Assembly: GCA_002713705.1 (NCBI GenBank)
Contig: PAUJ01000009.1
Location: forward strand, 66,939-88,592
Origin: Flavobacteriaceae bacterium
GTDB taxonomy: Bacteria; Bacteroidota; Bacteroidia; Flavobacteriales; Flavobacteriaceae
Direction of reading: 5' to 3'
DNA length: 21,654 nt
Shown in pieces: positions 9,401 through 17,049 of the stretch. The notes under the pieces were generated by a model. The model did no database searches. It had not been told where the DNA came from and saw only the letters and a program-made list of their open reading frames with translations. The position numbers and the translations under genes were made by a program. Every line of letters starts with the position of its first letter. The first letter of the stretch is position 1.

Positions 9401-9610
9401 ATTGCCAAGTCTTCCTATACCGATTTATGGATTTCAATACCCTTATCAAATTTTAAAAAGAGAGACTTAACAACGGTTCCTAGTAGAAAGTCTTTTGACG
9501 AAGCAGGCAGAAAAATATATTTAGAGGTTCAATCTAAGGATAAAGATGAGCTGAGTTATAAAATACATTTAAGTGAAAAAAAGAATAGAAAATCTTCCAA
9601 TAAAAATTAA
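6449..9610 (+). CDS. AsmA-family protein (putative inner-membrane anchored lipid-transfer/assembly protein), non-canonical start
   Basis: The frame is open from the stop at 6443-6445 to 9610. Translation from 6449 gives about 1053 residues beginning (M)KKIVRNTFIF, then a single N-terminal transmembrane helix (LLLILSISLIGIHYYFE), and then a long beta-rich AsmA-like body. The first canonical start is GTG 6917, which would remove the membrane anchor and about 156 clearly coding residues, including ELSASISVVDVFKEELEIK, a classic AsmA N-terminal pattern. No ATG, GTG or TTG exists in frame before it, so initiation at ATT (6449, or 6446) is proposed. The C-terminus (QPIIDAGRIIFSKKRLDL, then FFIEGDIAKSSYTDLWISI) fits the AsmA C-terminal domain. 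Two repeat units around SKFNP (about 8129 and 8825) are seen. AsmA/TamB/YhdP relatives form periplasm-spanning grooves for phospholipid transport. The stop overlaps the convergent gene's stop. Confidence 0.85.
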   Translation: MKKIVRNTFIFISVLLLILSISLIGIHYYFENHKEELTAKIENTLNERSNGEILFDSITISSLKELPAIKIKIFNLSLTDSLYTQHNRKTLFIEELSASISVVDVFKEELEIKSISAKKGHISIFVDQDHFSNNYVFKTNSKNNKTPTILNFIDNNVAIIMEDIEFSFIEKIKNKKITAHLNKVDFNIDLKKMIIPKLNLDVFMKEMGLNLKNGTFFNNTRCVGSFKPIINTSENILLIPEFQLNIGEQNFDISAFINLKNKYFKFLFSLEKANYSKSLHLLPENIKNKLEGITIKKPFKVSANISGKFVYHNNTLVKLKYETINNEIFYKKDSLYFKNISFVGSTKNRVFKDSSKVENRKNLTNTFEYLNGIYNNIPFKITNLTLVNEYSKPKNLTTDYEAEGEINYLNTIINSKDYNFSNGRFKIAGNYNGTINSMSDVINSSEVTINCEKLIIKSKQSKSRYNIPILELYINHNNAEIKEFVVDLDSKENIIIKGDIKNFGSLLSNETSNQPSYSRIDISSKYLNYESLIKTFGAHEKQSKSKNITQIKQSINILTSKFNPNISFNLQQLDFYDIPFNTINIDAKYQDQEIYIKEISGNYKESNATAIIKIDLNPRKNKNGLETLQMDLNLNATGAMENWAELLNYDKFFFNEATYKFNFRFKNEARNLKELVNNAKINLNVSKGSLLYKSENLNLPFNNISISIKDKHAILNDFELGLADDQAIHLKGEINNFIEIFDNSISTKNISSSISIGSKDINFSNFIDTFNPKSQKSKKKNNVKLILKELHSKFNPTLNLKLEKLSYNNVTLEKVNANLFFDEINTLNLNNAYCFYYDKKMSVDAEIDMSKDLLTPFKTNFKVDDFAIENLLYTFNSFGYNQLEEPTKLTGIIDLNASIKGVMNDSIGVNQKSLEAVLNYKIKKLDIINFQPIIDAGRIIFSKKRLDLIKFANIDNTIFLKNNIISVPETNVQSTAFDFFIEGDIAKSSYTDLWISIPLSNFKKRDLTTVPSRKSFDEAGRKIYLEVQSKDKDELSYKIHLSEKKNRKSSNKN

Positions 9611-11382
9611 ATAATTTTCATTTTTTGCAACAAAAACGAGGCATTCATATTCTTACAAATTCCTGTTTTCAGGGTATAATCAAAATAAAGTTCCTCATTA
9701 ACAATCTCAGCGTCAAAATAATAATTCTGCACTTGAGAAAGTTCTTCAGAAATCTTACAAAGACTTAAATCGTGAGTTGCAATGATACCAGTTGCATGAA
9801 AATTTACTAATTTTTTTACAAATTTCCGAGAACCTTTAGCTTTATCTATGCTGTTGGTGCCTTTTAATATCTCATCAAGTATGATGAAATACTTTTGATT
9901 TTTTATTGCATCTACAATATATTTCAATCGTTTTAATTCGGAAAAGAAATACGATTCGTCATCACTTAACGAGTCACTCGTTCGCATACTTGTAATCAAT
10001 TTTATTGGAGTATACTCAAAATTTGTAGCACATACGGGAAGTCCAACATTAGACATTACTATAGCTAAAGAAACAGTCCTTAAAAAAGTACTTTTTCCAG
10101 CCATATTAGCTCCTGTAATAATAAAAAACTCCTCATTATTTATGTTTATAGAACTATTAATTCGTTTTTCTTCAGCAATTAAAGGATGACCTAAATTTTC
10201 AGCCTTTAGCCTTGTAGTATGATCAACAATAGTTGGAAATGTAAAGTTAGGATGATTAAATTGAAAATTAGCTAAGGAATTTTGAGCATCGAAAAAAGCA
10301 ATAACTTCAAACCAACTATGAACCTTCTCTAAATAAGTGTCAATCCATTGTTCAATACGATGACAATGGTACAAGTCTCGTAAAGCAAAAGAATTTGCAA
10401 ATACTCCAATTATCATATTATTTCGTTGATCAAAGGCATCTAATATTTTTGAAAGTTGCAGAAATATTTGAGAAGCTTTTTGATTTTCTATTTTTATTTC
10501 TGCCTGCTTTTGTTTTAATATATCAGAAATAAAAGTTTCATTTTCTATAAAAGCTAGTAATTGATGGTATTGCTTAAAGGTTTCTTTCGCTTTATTAGCA
10601 TAAAGGTATAAAGTGTTAATTTTTTTTATATAAATACCAGTAATGGTCAATCCTACAAAAAACCAAATAACAATTAGTGAATTAGGAACAAAACTTAAAT
10701 AACTCAAAAAAAACAACACTAAAGATAATCCACCATATACATTTGGCAAATAGCTCATAGATTTCGGTGTGAAAAATTGATGATTTTTTAACCATTTAAC
10801 TATCGTTTCGATACTTTCATCAACTTTAATTAAACTTCCAGTAGCTGAAAATTGTTGACGCCATTTAGCTAAATTTGAAAGTTCTTTTATCGCATTTTGC
10901 TTTTCAATAATAGAATTAATGCCGTTCTGACAAAGAATAGCAGCTAATTTTTCTTTTCCAGTTTTAACGGTAGTCCTATTTAAATATTGAAAAAAGGAAC
11001 CTTTTCCAAACAAATCAATATCATAACTGTAAAAATGAGTTGGATCTTTAAATTGATCACCATCGCTTAAATCGGATAAGTCACCATTTAAAACATTAAT
11101 TTCAATTTGATTGATTTTAATTAACTCTTGTGTTTTTTGTTTTAATAATTTTAAATCTGAATAAATAGTTACCAAATAAAAGAACAATGCAATTCCAATA
11201 ATTAAAACAGGAATAATCACCTTCATGTTTCCAAAGAAAACCCAGCCACAAAAAATGATAGATAGAAAAACAAATAATCGAGTCATACTAAGTTTGAAAA
11301 GTTTTTTATTTATTTGAACTAATTCATTTTCAAACAATTGCTTTTCCTCTTTATAAAACGATAATGGTTTATTTAAAATCAT
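9607..11382 (-). CDS. Membrane-anchored MutS-family ATPase
   Basis: The 591-residue protein has only the lever/clamp-like helical region and the ATPase domain of MutS; the mismatch-recognition domain with its F-x-E motif is absent. Four hydrophobic segments occur in two pairs (about 34-51 and 54-73; 216-233 and 235-253), so it is predicted to be membrane-bound with a cytosolic ATPase. Walker A is GANMAGKS (424-431), Walker B is FIILDEILKGTNS (499-511), the signature region is TSDSLSDDESYFFSEL, and the His switch is GIIATHDLS. All ATPase motifs are intact. This architecture recurs in Bacteroidota and is annotated simply as a MutS-related protein; its function is not established. It follows mutS by 76 bp on the same strand. 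A TAGGTTTG box sits 4 nt before the ATG. Its stop shares TTAA (9607-9610) with the convergent AsmA gene's stop. Confidence 0.9.
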   Translation of the reverse strand: MILNKPLSFYKEEKQLFENELVQINKKLFKLSMTRLFVFLSIIFCGWVFFGNMKVIIPVLIIGIALFFYLVTIYSDLKLLKQKTQELIKINQIEINVLNGDLSDLSDGDQFKDPTHFYSYDIDLFGKGSFFQYLNRTTVKTGKEKLAAILCQNGINSIIEKQNAIKELSNLAKWRQQFSATGSLIKVDESIETIVKWLKNHQFFTPKSMSYLPNVYGGLSLVLFFLSYLSFVPNSLIVIWFFVGLTITGIYIKKINTLYLYANKAKETFKQYHQLLAFIENETFISDILKQKQAEIKIENQKASQIFLQLSKILDAFDQRNNMIIGVFANSFALRDLYHCHRIEQWIDTYLEKVHSWFEVIAFFDAQNSLANFQFNHPNFTFPTIVDHTTRLKAENLGHPLIAEEKRINSSININNEEFFIITGANMAGKSTFLRTVSLAIVMSNVGLPVCATNFEYTPIKLITSMRTSDSLSDDESYFFSELKRLKYIVDAIKNQKYFIILDEILKGTNSIDKAKGSRKFVKKLVNFHATGIIATHDLSLCKISEELSQVQNYYFDAEIVNEELYFDYTLKTGICKNMNASFLLQKMKII

Positions 11383-11386
11383 AAAG

Positions 11387-11394
11387 CAAACCTA
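11387..11394 (-). promoter_or_regulatory. Candidate -7 element (TAGGTTTG) directly before the membrane MutS gene
   Basis: On the minus strand TAGGTTTG matches TAnnTTTG exactly and is followed by CTTT and the ATG. Initiation about five bases downstream would fall on the A of the start codon, giving a leaderless mRNA. No TTG at the usual distance was found, so this may be chance. Confidence 0.3.
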
Positions 11395-11458
11395 CTAAGT
11401 TTTTAAAAGTATTCGGTTTATTTTTAAAAAAATACTCAATTTTAGTTTTAACTATATT

Positions 11459-14095
11459 TTAGTTTTTAAACTTTATATCCGCTTTTGGCTGAAGCATTCT
11501 TTTTATCTCATTTAACTTCATTAAAGCTTCAACAGGAGTTAATGTATCAATATTAATTTCAAGAATTTCCCCTTTAATTTGTTCCAATAAAGGATCGTCT
11601 AATTTAAAAAAACTCAATTGCATTTCATCTTTTGCAATCGATTTCATCTCTTCCGTAAGCTCTTGAGAAGAATGCGACTTCTCTAATCGTTTTAAAATCT
11701 TATTTGCACGGTCTAAAACTGCTTGAGGCATACCTGCCATTTTAGCCACATGAATTCCAAAACTATGATGTGATCCGCCAGGAACTAACTTTCTAAGAAA
11801 AAGAACAGTATCCTTAAGCTCTTTTACGGAAACATTATAATTTTTTATTCTATCAAATGTTTCTGTCATTTCATTCAATTCATGATAATGAGTTGCAAAC
11901 AATGTTTTAGCTCTTGAGGAATGTTCATGTAAGTATTCACTAATTGCCCAAGCAATAGAAATTCCATCATAGGTACTGGTTCCTCTTCCTATTTCATCTA
12001 ACAAGACCAAGCTTCTTTCTGAAATATTATTTAAAATACTTGCTGCTTCATTCATTTCCACCATAAAAGTAGATTCTCCCATCGATATATTATCGCTGGC
12101 CCCAACCCTCGTAAATATCTTATCGACAATACCCAATCTTGCCTCCTTAGCTGGAACAAAACTTCCAATTTGAGCTAATAAAGTAATTAATGCTGTTTGC
12201 CTAAGTATTGCAGACTTACCACTCATATTAGGGCCAGTAATCATAATGACTTGCTGCATTTCCCTATCTAAATATACATCATTTGCAATAAATGGACTGT
12301 CTGGAGGTAATTGTTTTTCTATAACTGGATGTCTTCCTTCTTTAATATCTATTTCGAAAGTATCGTCTAATAAAGGCCTTGTATAATTAGATTCTTTAGC
12401 TAATGAAGCAAATGAACACAAGCAATCTAATTCTCCAATCAAGCGTCCATTTTGCTGTACTAGACTTATAAATTGAAGCATCCATGTCATTAATTTATTA
12501 AATATATCTAATTCTAAAGCTGCTATTTTTTCTTCAGCACCTAATATTTTCGCTTCGTATTCTTTTAACTCTTCGGTGATATATCGTTCTGCATTTACTA
12601 AAGTTTGCTTGCGAATCCATTCCTCAGGCACTTTATCTTTATGTGTATTTCTAACTTCTATATAATACCCATAAACATTATTTGAGGCAATTTTTAAAGA
12701 TGAAATTCCTGTTCTTTCAGTCTCTAGTTTCAACATTCCATCTAGATAATCCTTTCCTCCCTTTGCAATGCTTCTAAGTCCGTCTAACTCTTCTGAAACC
12801 CCTGCAGCAATTGCATTTCCTTTTTTAATTAAAACTGGAGCTTCTTCCCTTAATGTTGCTGAAATTTTTTCACGAAGCAACTTACAATCGCATAATTGTT
12901 CTCCTATAATTTTTAACGATTTATTTTTTGCTTCTTGTGACTTTTCTTTAATTGGAAGAATGGCTTCTAATGAATGTTTAAGCTGCACTACTTCTCTTGG
13001 ACTTACTTTTCCGGTAGCAACTTTTGATATGAGTCGCTCAATATCCCCAATTCGTTTAATGTTTAGTTGTACCTCTTCTAACACTATTGAATCTTTTAAC
13101 AGATAACTAACTACTTCGTGACGACTAATGATTTTATCTTTATTTTTTAATGGAAGTGCCACCCATCTTTTTAATAACCTTCCTCCCATCGGAGAAATAG
13201 TTTTATCAATTACATCCAGAAGAGTTACTGCGTTTGCTGCGGATGAATGGTAAAGTTCTAAATTACCAATGGTAAAACGATCCATCCAAACATATTCATT
13301 TTCTGCAATTCGAGAAATTTTAGCGATATGCCGTAATTGGTCGTGACGTGTTTCAGATAAATAATGAAGTGCAGCTCCTGCCGCAATAATACCTGAAGTC
13401 ATCTCTTCAATACCAAAACCTTTTAAGGTACTCGTATTAAAATGGTTATTTAAAGTGCTTCTTGCATAATCTGCCTGAAAAACCCAATCTTCTAGATGAA
13501 ATACATGAAAATTGTCTCCAAAAGTTTCGGAGAATAATTTTCTTTTTTGTTTTGAAAACAATACTTCAGAAGGATTAAAATTTTGAAGTAATTTATCAAT
13601 GTATTCAGAAGAACCTTGAGAAGTTAGAAACTCTCCCGTGGAAACATCTAAAAATGAGATCCCAATTTCTTCTTTCTTTTTTGATGTTGTATTAAAATGT
13701 ATGGCTGCTAAAAAATTATTAGATTTGGATTGAAGAATATCATCATTAAATGCTACCCCAGGTGTAACTAATTCGGTAACACCTCTTTTCACAATCTTCT
13801 TCGTCTGTTTTGGATTTTCCAGTTGATCACAAATTGCAACTCGACAACCAGCCATTACCAATTTTGGCAAATAGGTATTTAAGGAATGATGAGGAAACCC
13901 TGCTAATTCTATCTTTTCTCCATTTCCACCATTATTCCTGGCAGTTAAGGTAATATTTAATATTCCTGCTGCACGTATAGCATCTTTTCCAAAAGTTTCG
14001 TAAAAATCTCCAACCCTAAATAGCAATAAAGCATCTGGATACTTAGCTTTTATGCCATTGTACTGCTTCATTAGTGGAGTTTCTGATTTTGCCAT
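11459..14095 (-). CDS. mutS: DNA mismatch repair protein MutS
   Basis: Full-length MutS of 878 residues, the usual size. It recognises base-base mismatches and small loops in DNA and recruits MutL. Domain I carries the mismatch-wedge block VGDFYETFG (Phe31, Glu33). The ATPase domain has Walker A GPNMSGKS (621-628), Walker B SLVLLDEIGRGTSTYDG and the His switch ATHYHELNE. Near the C-terminus QLSFF resembles a beta-clamp binding motif (the E. coli site is of the QMSLL type), followed by the C-terminal dimer/tetramer segment (LTPVEALMKLNEIKRML). All catalytic residues are present. The start is ATG at 14093-14095. A 167-bp divergent spacer separates it from the TrmH-family gene. The membrane MutS gene lies 76 bp downstream without an obvious terminator, so the two may be cotranscribed. 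Confidence 0.98.
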   Translation of the reverse strand: MAKSETPLMKQYNGIKAKYPDALLLFRVGDFYETFGKDAIRAAGILNITLTARNNGGNGEKIELAGFPHHSLNTYLPKLVMAGCRVAICDQLENPKQTKKIVKRGVTELVTPGVAFNDDILQSKSNNFLAAIHFNTTSKKKEEIGISFLDVSTGEFLTSQGSSEYIDKLLQNFNPSEVLFSKQKRKLFSETFGDNFHVFHLEDWVFQADYARSTLNNHFNTSTLKGFGIEEMTSGIIAAGAALHYLSETRHDQLRHIAKISRIAENEYVWMDRFTIGNLELYHSSAANAVTLLDVIDKTISPMGGRLLKRWVALPLKNKDKIISRHEVVSYLLKDSIVLEEVQLNIKRIGDIERLISKVATGKVSPREVVQLKHSLEAILPIKEKSQEAKNKSLKIIGEQLCDCKLLREKISATLREEAPVLIKKGNAIAAGVSEELDGLRSIAKGGKDYLDGMLKLETERTGISSLKIASNNVYGYYIEVRNTHKDKVPEEWIRKQTLVNAERYITEELKEYEAKILGAEEKIAALELDIFNKLMTWMLQFISLVQQNGRLIGELDCLCSFASLAKESNYTRPLLDDTFEIDIKEGRHPVIEKQLPPDSPFIANDVYLDREMQQVIMITGPNMSGKSAILRQTALITLLAQIGSFVPAKEARLGIVDKIFTRVGASDNISMGESTFMVEMNEAASILNNISERSLVLLDEIGRGTSTYDGISIAWAISEYLHEHSSRAKTLFATHYHELNEMTETFDRIKNYNVSVKELKDTVLFLRKLVPGGSHHSFGIHVAKMAGMPQAVLDRANKILKRLEKSHSSQELTEEMKSIAKDEMQLSFFKLDDPLLEQIKGEILEINIDTLTPVEALMKLNEIKRMLQPKADIKFKN

Positions 14096-14250
14096 AACTG
14101 TTTTTCACTGAATAAGCTAAAGTAAAGAAAACTACATTTTATTTAAAATGCTTTTCTAAAGAATTCTTTTCTTTTATCAACAAAAAGAATTTAAATCAAT
14201 CTAATGATTAATGAAATTTTATTTTAAATCAAGAATTGTAATTAAAAAAT

Positions 14251-14258
14251 TACTTTTG
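14251..14258 (+). promoter_or_regulatory. -7 element (TACTTTTG) 4 nt before the TrmH-family start codon
   Basis: TACTTTTG is a perfect TAnnTTTG match followed by CTTT and ATG 14263. The expected transcription start coincides with the A of ATG, implying a leaderless transcript. A TTG at 14236-14238 is only 12 nt upstream, shorter than the usual 17-23 nt, so the -33 element is weak or absent. Confidence 0.4.
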
Positions 14259-14262
14259 CTTT

Positions 14263-14811
14263 ATGAAAAACAGAAAGTTAAAAAATAGTGAGTTAGTTAG
14301 AATCAATAGTCATGAGTTTAAAACTTCTAATAAAACTCCGCTAATAATAATACTAGATAATATTAGAAGCCTAAATAATATTGGCTCTGTTTTTCGTACT
14401 GCAGATGCGTTCCTAATTGAAAAAATTTACCTCTGTGGTATCACTGCGAAACCACCACATAAAGACATCCACAAAACAGCCTTAGGCGCAACTGATAGTG
14501 TGAAATGGGAATACGTTGAAAATACCATAGAATTAATAAATCGATTAAAATCTGAAGGAGTGAAAGTTGCAAGTATCGAACAAGCCGAAGATTCCATTTC
14601 TCTTGAAAATTATCAAACGTATCCCAATAGTAGCTATGCCATCGTTTTTGGAAATGAAGTAAAAGGAGTTTCTCAAGAGGTGGTATCAATGAGTGATGCA
14701 GTGATAGAAATCCCTCAATACGGCACCAAACATTCCTTAAATATTTCGGTTAGTTGTGGGGTTGTTGTTTGGGATTTATTTCTGAAATTACAATTCCATG
14801 ATACTCAGTAA
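14263..14811 (+). CDS. TrmH/SpoU family RNA 2'-O-ribose methyltransferase
   Basis: This 182-residue protein is a SPOUT-class methyltransferase of minimal length, that is, the catalytic knot domain with a short N-terminal extension. The three SpoU motifs are complete: motif 1 NIRSLNNIGSVFRTAD (33-48, Asn33 and catalytic-type Arg45), motif 2 AIVFGNEVKGVS (about 126-137) and motif 3 EIPQYGTKHSLNISVSCG (about 149-166), which forms the AdoMet-binding trefoil knot. It methylates a ribose in tRNA or rRNA; the exact nucleotide cannot be inferred. It has its own promoter-like -7 box close to the ATG. It converges on the folK fusion with only 22 bp between the stops. A weak A/T hairpin (AATCAA 14810-14815 with TTGATT 14819-14824) lies there and might help termination. 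Confidence 0.93.
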   Translation: MKNRKLKNSELVRINSHEFKTSNKTPLIIILDNIRSLNNIGSVFRTADAFLIEKIYLCGITAKPPHKDIHKTALGATDSVKWEYVENTIELINRLKSEGVKVASIEQAEDSISLENYQTYPNSSYAIVFGNEVKGVSQEVVSMSDAVIEIPQYGTKHSLNISVSCGVVVWDLFLKLQFHDTQ

Positions 14812-14833
14812 TCAAAAATTGATTTCATCCATA

Positions 14834-15961
14834 TTAGTTTATAATTTGATTTAATACTTGAATATAATCAAATCTATTATTAACAAAATCCATTTCAGAA
14901 ATATCAATAATTTTAATGGTATCAATATGCTGGTTTTTGATAAATTCCATATATCCTTCATTAATTTTTTGAAGATAGGAAGCTTCTATTTCTTGTTCAA
15001 AATCTCGACCTCTATTTTTAATATTTTGTAAAAGCCGTTCTGTATTTTGATATAAATACACATAAACATCGGGCTTAGGCAATTCTTTATGCGTTATTTG
15101 ATATAACTTTTTATATAATATAAATTCTTGTTCTTGTAGTGTAATTTTTGCAAAAATTAATGATTTATAAGCATCATAATCTCCAATAACATTTTCTTTA
15201 AATAAATCGTATTGTGTTAAATCGTCTAAAAGTTGTTGGTACCTATCTGCTAAAAAGGACATTTCTAATGGAAAAGCAAAGCGATCTGGATCTTTATAAA
15301 ATTCAGGCAAAAAAGGGTTTTCTTTAAAACGCTCCAATACTAATTTAGTATTAAAATCAGAGGCCAATTGAGTTGCCAAACTTGTCTTTCCTGCTCCTAT
15401 ATTTCCTTCGATAGCTACATATCTAAATTTAGACATATCGAAATCTAATATCGGATTTCGCAACCATTTAGAATATTTAATTAGCTCACTATTATCTAGA
15501 GTTACCTCTAAAATTTTAGATATACTTTTATTCAATATTGGGTGAATAAAGTCAGGTGAAATTAATTCTAAAGGTGCTAGTACAAATTTTCTATTTTGAA
15601 TTTCTGGATGGGGAATAATTAAACTTTTTGTGTTTATAATAGCATCATCATAAAACAACATATCAATATCTATTTTTCTGGATGAATACCCGAGTTTTTC
15701 CTCCCTAACTCTGCCCAATTTAGTTTCTATTGAAAGAATAGTATCAAGAACAAGGATTGCTGGTTGATTAGTCTCCACTTGAATAACGCAATTTAAAAAG
15801 TTCTTACCTTCAAAACCCATTGCAGGAGTTTCAAAAATGGGTGCAATTTTTTTAATAGAACCTATTTCTTCAAAAATTGCATTTACTGCCAGTTGGAGGT
15901 TTTCAAATTTATTACCTAAATTGCTTCCTAGAGAAAGAAATATTTTGTGATTTGTTTTAAT
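14834..15961 (-). CDS. folK: Bifunctional HPPK (FolK)-deoxynucleoside kinase fusion, non-canonical start
   Basis: From ATT 15959-15961 the protein has about 375 residues. Residues 1 to ~165 are 6-hydroxymethyl-7,8-dihydropterin pyrophosphokinase (folate synthesis): KIFLSLGSNLGNKFENL at the N-terminus, APIFETPAMGF, and the catalytic RKIDIDMLFYDD block (Asp pair about 97 and 99), then IPHPEIQNRKFVLAPL. Residues ~177-375 are a deoxynucleoside kinase: P-loop IEGNIGAGKTS (about 184-194), LERFKENPFLPEFY, the substrate region FPLEMSFLADRYQQ, and the lid NRGRDFEQEI. The dNK part salvages deoxynucleosides, probably deoxyadenosine or deoxyguanosine by family likeness. The first ATG (15818-15820) would delete the LSLGSNLG strand required for HPPK folding, and no ATG, GTG or TTG exists upstream before the stop at 15980-15982. 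The fusion itself is known in Bacteroidota. Confidence 0.9.
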   Translation of the reverse strand: MKTNHKIFLSLGSNLGNKFENLQLAVNAIFEEIGSIKKIAPIFETPAMGFEGKNFLNCVIQVETNQPAILVLDTILSIETKLGRVREEKLGYSSRKIDIDMLFYDDAIINTKSLIIPHPEIQNRKFVLAPLELISPDFIHPILNKSISKILEVTLDNSELIKYSKWLRNPILDFDMSKFRYVAIEGNIGAGKTSLATQLASDFNTKLVLERFKENPFLPEFYKDPDRFAFPLEMSFLADRYQQLLDDLTQYDLFKENVIGDYDAYKSLIFAKITLQEQEFILYKKLYQITHKELPKPDVYVYLYQNTERLLQNIKNRGRDFEQEIEASYLQKINEGYMEFIKNQHIDTIKIIDISEMDFVNNRFDYIQVLNQIIN

Positions 15962-16120
15962 GAATTTATTTTTAGTTGATTAACGAAATTAAGTAAAAGC
16001 TTTATAAGTATCTTTAAAAGACTTAAAATCTTGTTTCGAATCTTATTAAAAGTTGACTTTTCCAATCAATGAATAGTTCCCTTTCTAACTATGGTGATTT
16101 TAACTCTCTTTATTTTTTTA

Positions 16121-16915
16121 TTAGTTAACTTTAAGAGTAACTACAAAACCTTCATTGCTTCTTATATTAAAAATAGTATTGTCTTCAAAAATTAAGTATT
16201 GCCCTTTGATTCCTTTTAAAACCCCCTCAAAATTGGGTGTTTTTACTAAATTTAAACTTTTTGGCTTATGAGGATATTCTAATACTGGGAAATCCATATG
16301 GGTTTCTTTGTTGTTTTCAATAAAATAAGGTTTTGCTTCCTCAGGAATATATTGCTTTAATTTATCTCTCCATGCTACTAAATCTTCATCAGCTATTTTA
16401 TTAGTAATCATAGTTCGCCAATTGGTCTTATCAGCTACATAATTTTTTAATGCAATTTCGGTGATTCCTGCCAAATACCTGTTTGGCACTTCAACAATTT
16501 CAATTGCCTCATGCGCACCTTGATCGATCCAACGTGTTGGAATTTGACTTTTACGTGTTACACCCACTTTTACATTACTACTATTTGCCAAATAAACAAT
16601 ATGTGGTTTTAATTGTACGGCTTTTTCGTAGTCTAAATCTCGATCTTCAATATTTAAATGAGCTTTACTTAATTCAGGTTTCATGATCCAATCTGCTGCT
16701 TGTGGGATCTCATAAAAACAATCATAACAAAAACCCTGACGGTATATTTTTTTTGCTTTTGCACAATTTAAACACTGATAACCGTCAAAATATATATTTA
16801 AATTTTTATCCAATAATTGATTGACATTCAGGAAATCATCCTTAAAAACTAAATAGTATTGTATAGGAGAGCCTAATTCGGTTTGCATTTTTTTAAGGAC
16901 ACCGTGGTAGTTCAT
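16121..16915 (-). CDS. DUF2797 domain protein with CxxC/CxxC zinc-ribbon
   Basis: The 264-residue protein matches DUF2797 (PF10977), of unknown function. Residues 48-66 hold a likely zinc site, CLNC then CYDC (Cys48, 51, 63, 66). The central part (~105-170) has HIVYLANSSNVKVGVTR, a conserved RWIDQGA and then AGITEIALKNYV. This order (Y-L-A, K-V-G-V-T-R, R, E) is reminiscent of GIY-YIG-like nuclease folds, but that is my inference and not an established activity. The start ATG 16913-16915 gives the N-terminus MNYHGVLKKM, usual for the family. It is divergent from the GH3-like gene (134-bp spacer) and 159 bp upstream of the folK fusion on the same strand. No signal peptide or membrane segment, so cytoplasmic. 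Confidence 0.85.
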   Translation of the reverse strand: MNYHGVLKKMQTELGSPIQYYLVFKDDFLNVNQLLDKNLNIYFDGYQCLNCAKAKKIYRQGFCYDCFYEIPQAADWIMKPELSKAHLNIEDRDLDYEKAVQLKPHIVYLANSSNVKVGVTRKSQIPTRWIDQGAHEAIEIVEVPNRYLAGITEIALKNYVADKTNWRTMITNKIADEDLVAWRDKLKQYIPEEAKPYFIENNKETHMDFPVLEYPHKPKSLNLVKTPNFEGVLKGIKGQYLIFEDNTIFNIRSNEGFVVTLKVN

Positions 16916-17049
16916 AAATCTTCACTAATTGATTAAATAGTTTATATGGAACATTTTAATTCTTGATTTCATTTAAAAACAAGTTTTATTTACTGAGGTT
17001 TCATAGAAATAAAATGATTATTTTTATTGCATAAAGATACATTTTAAAA

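Noticed and set aside
9590..9620. AAAATT/AATTTT palindrome as a terminator between the AsmA and membrane MutS genes
   Set aside because: A/T-only stem without a G/C core is expected by chance in such AT-rich sequence.
12768..13106. Plus-strand ORF of 112 codons inside mutS
   Set aside because: Lies wholly antisense to conserved mutS sequence and has no recognisable pattern.
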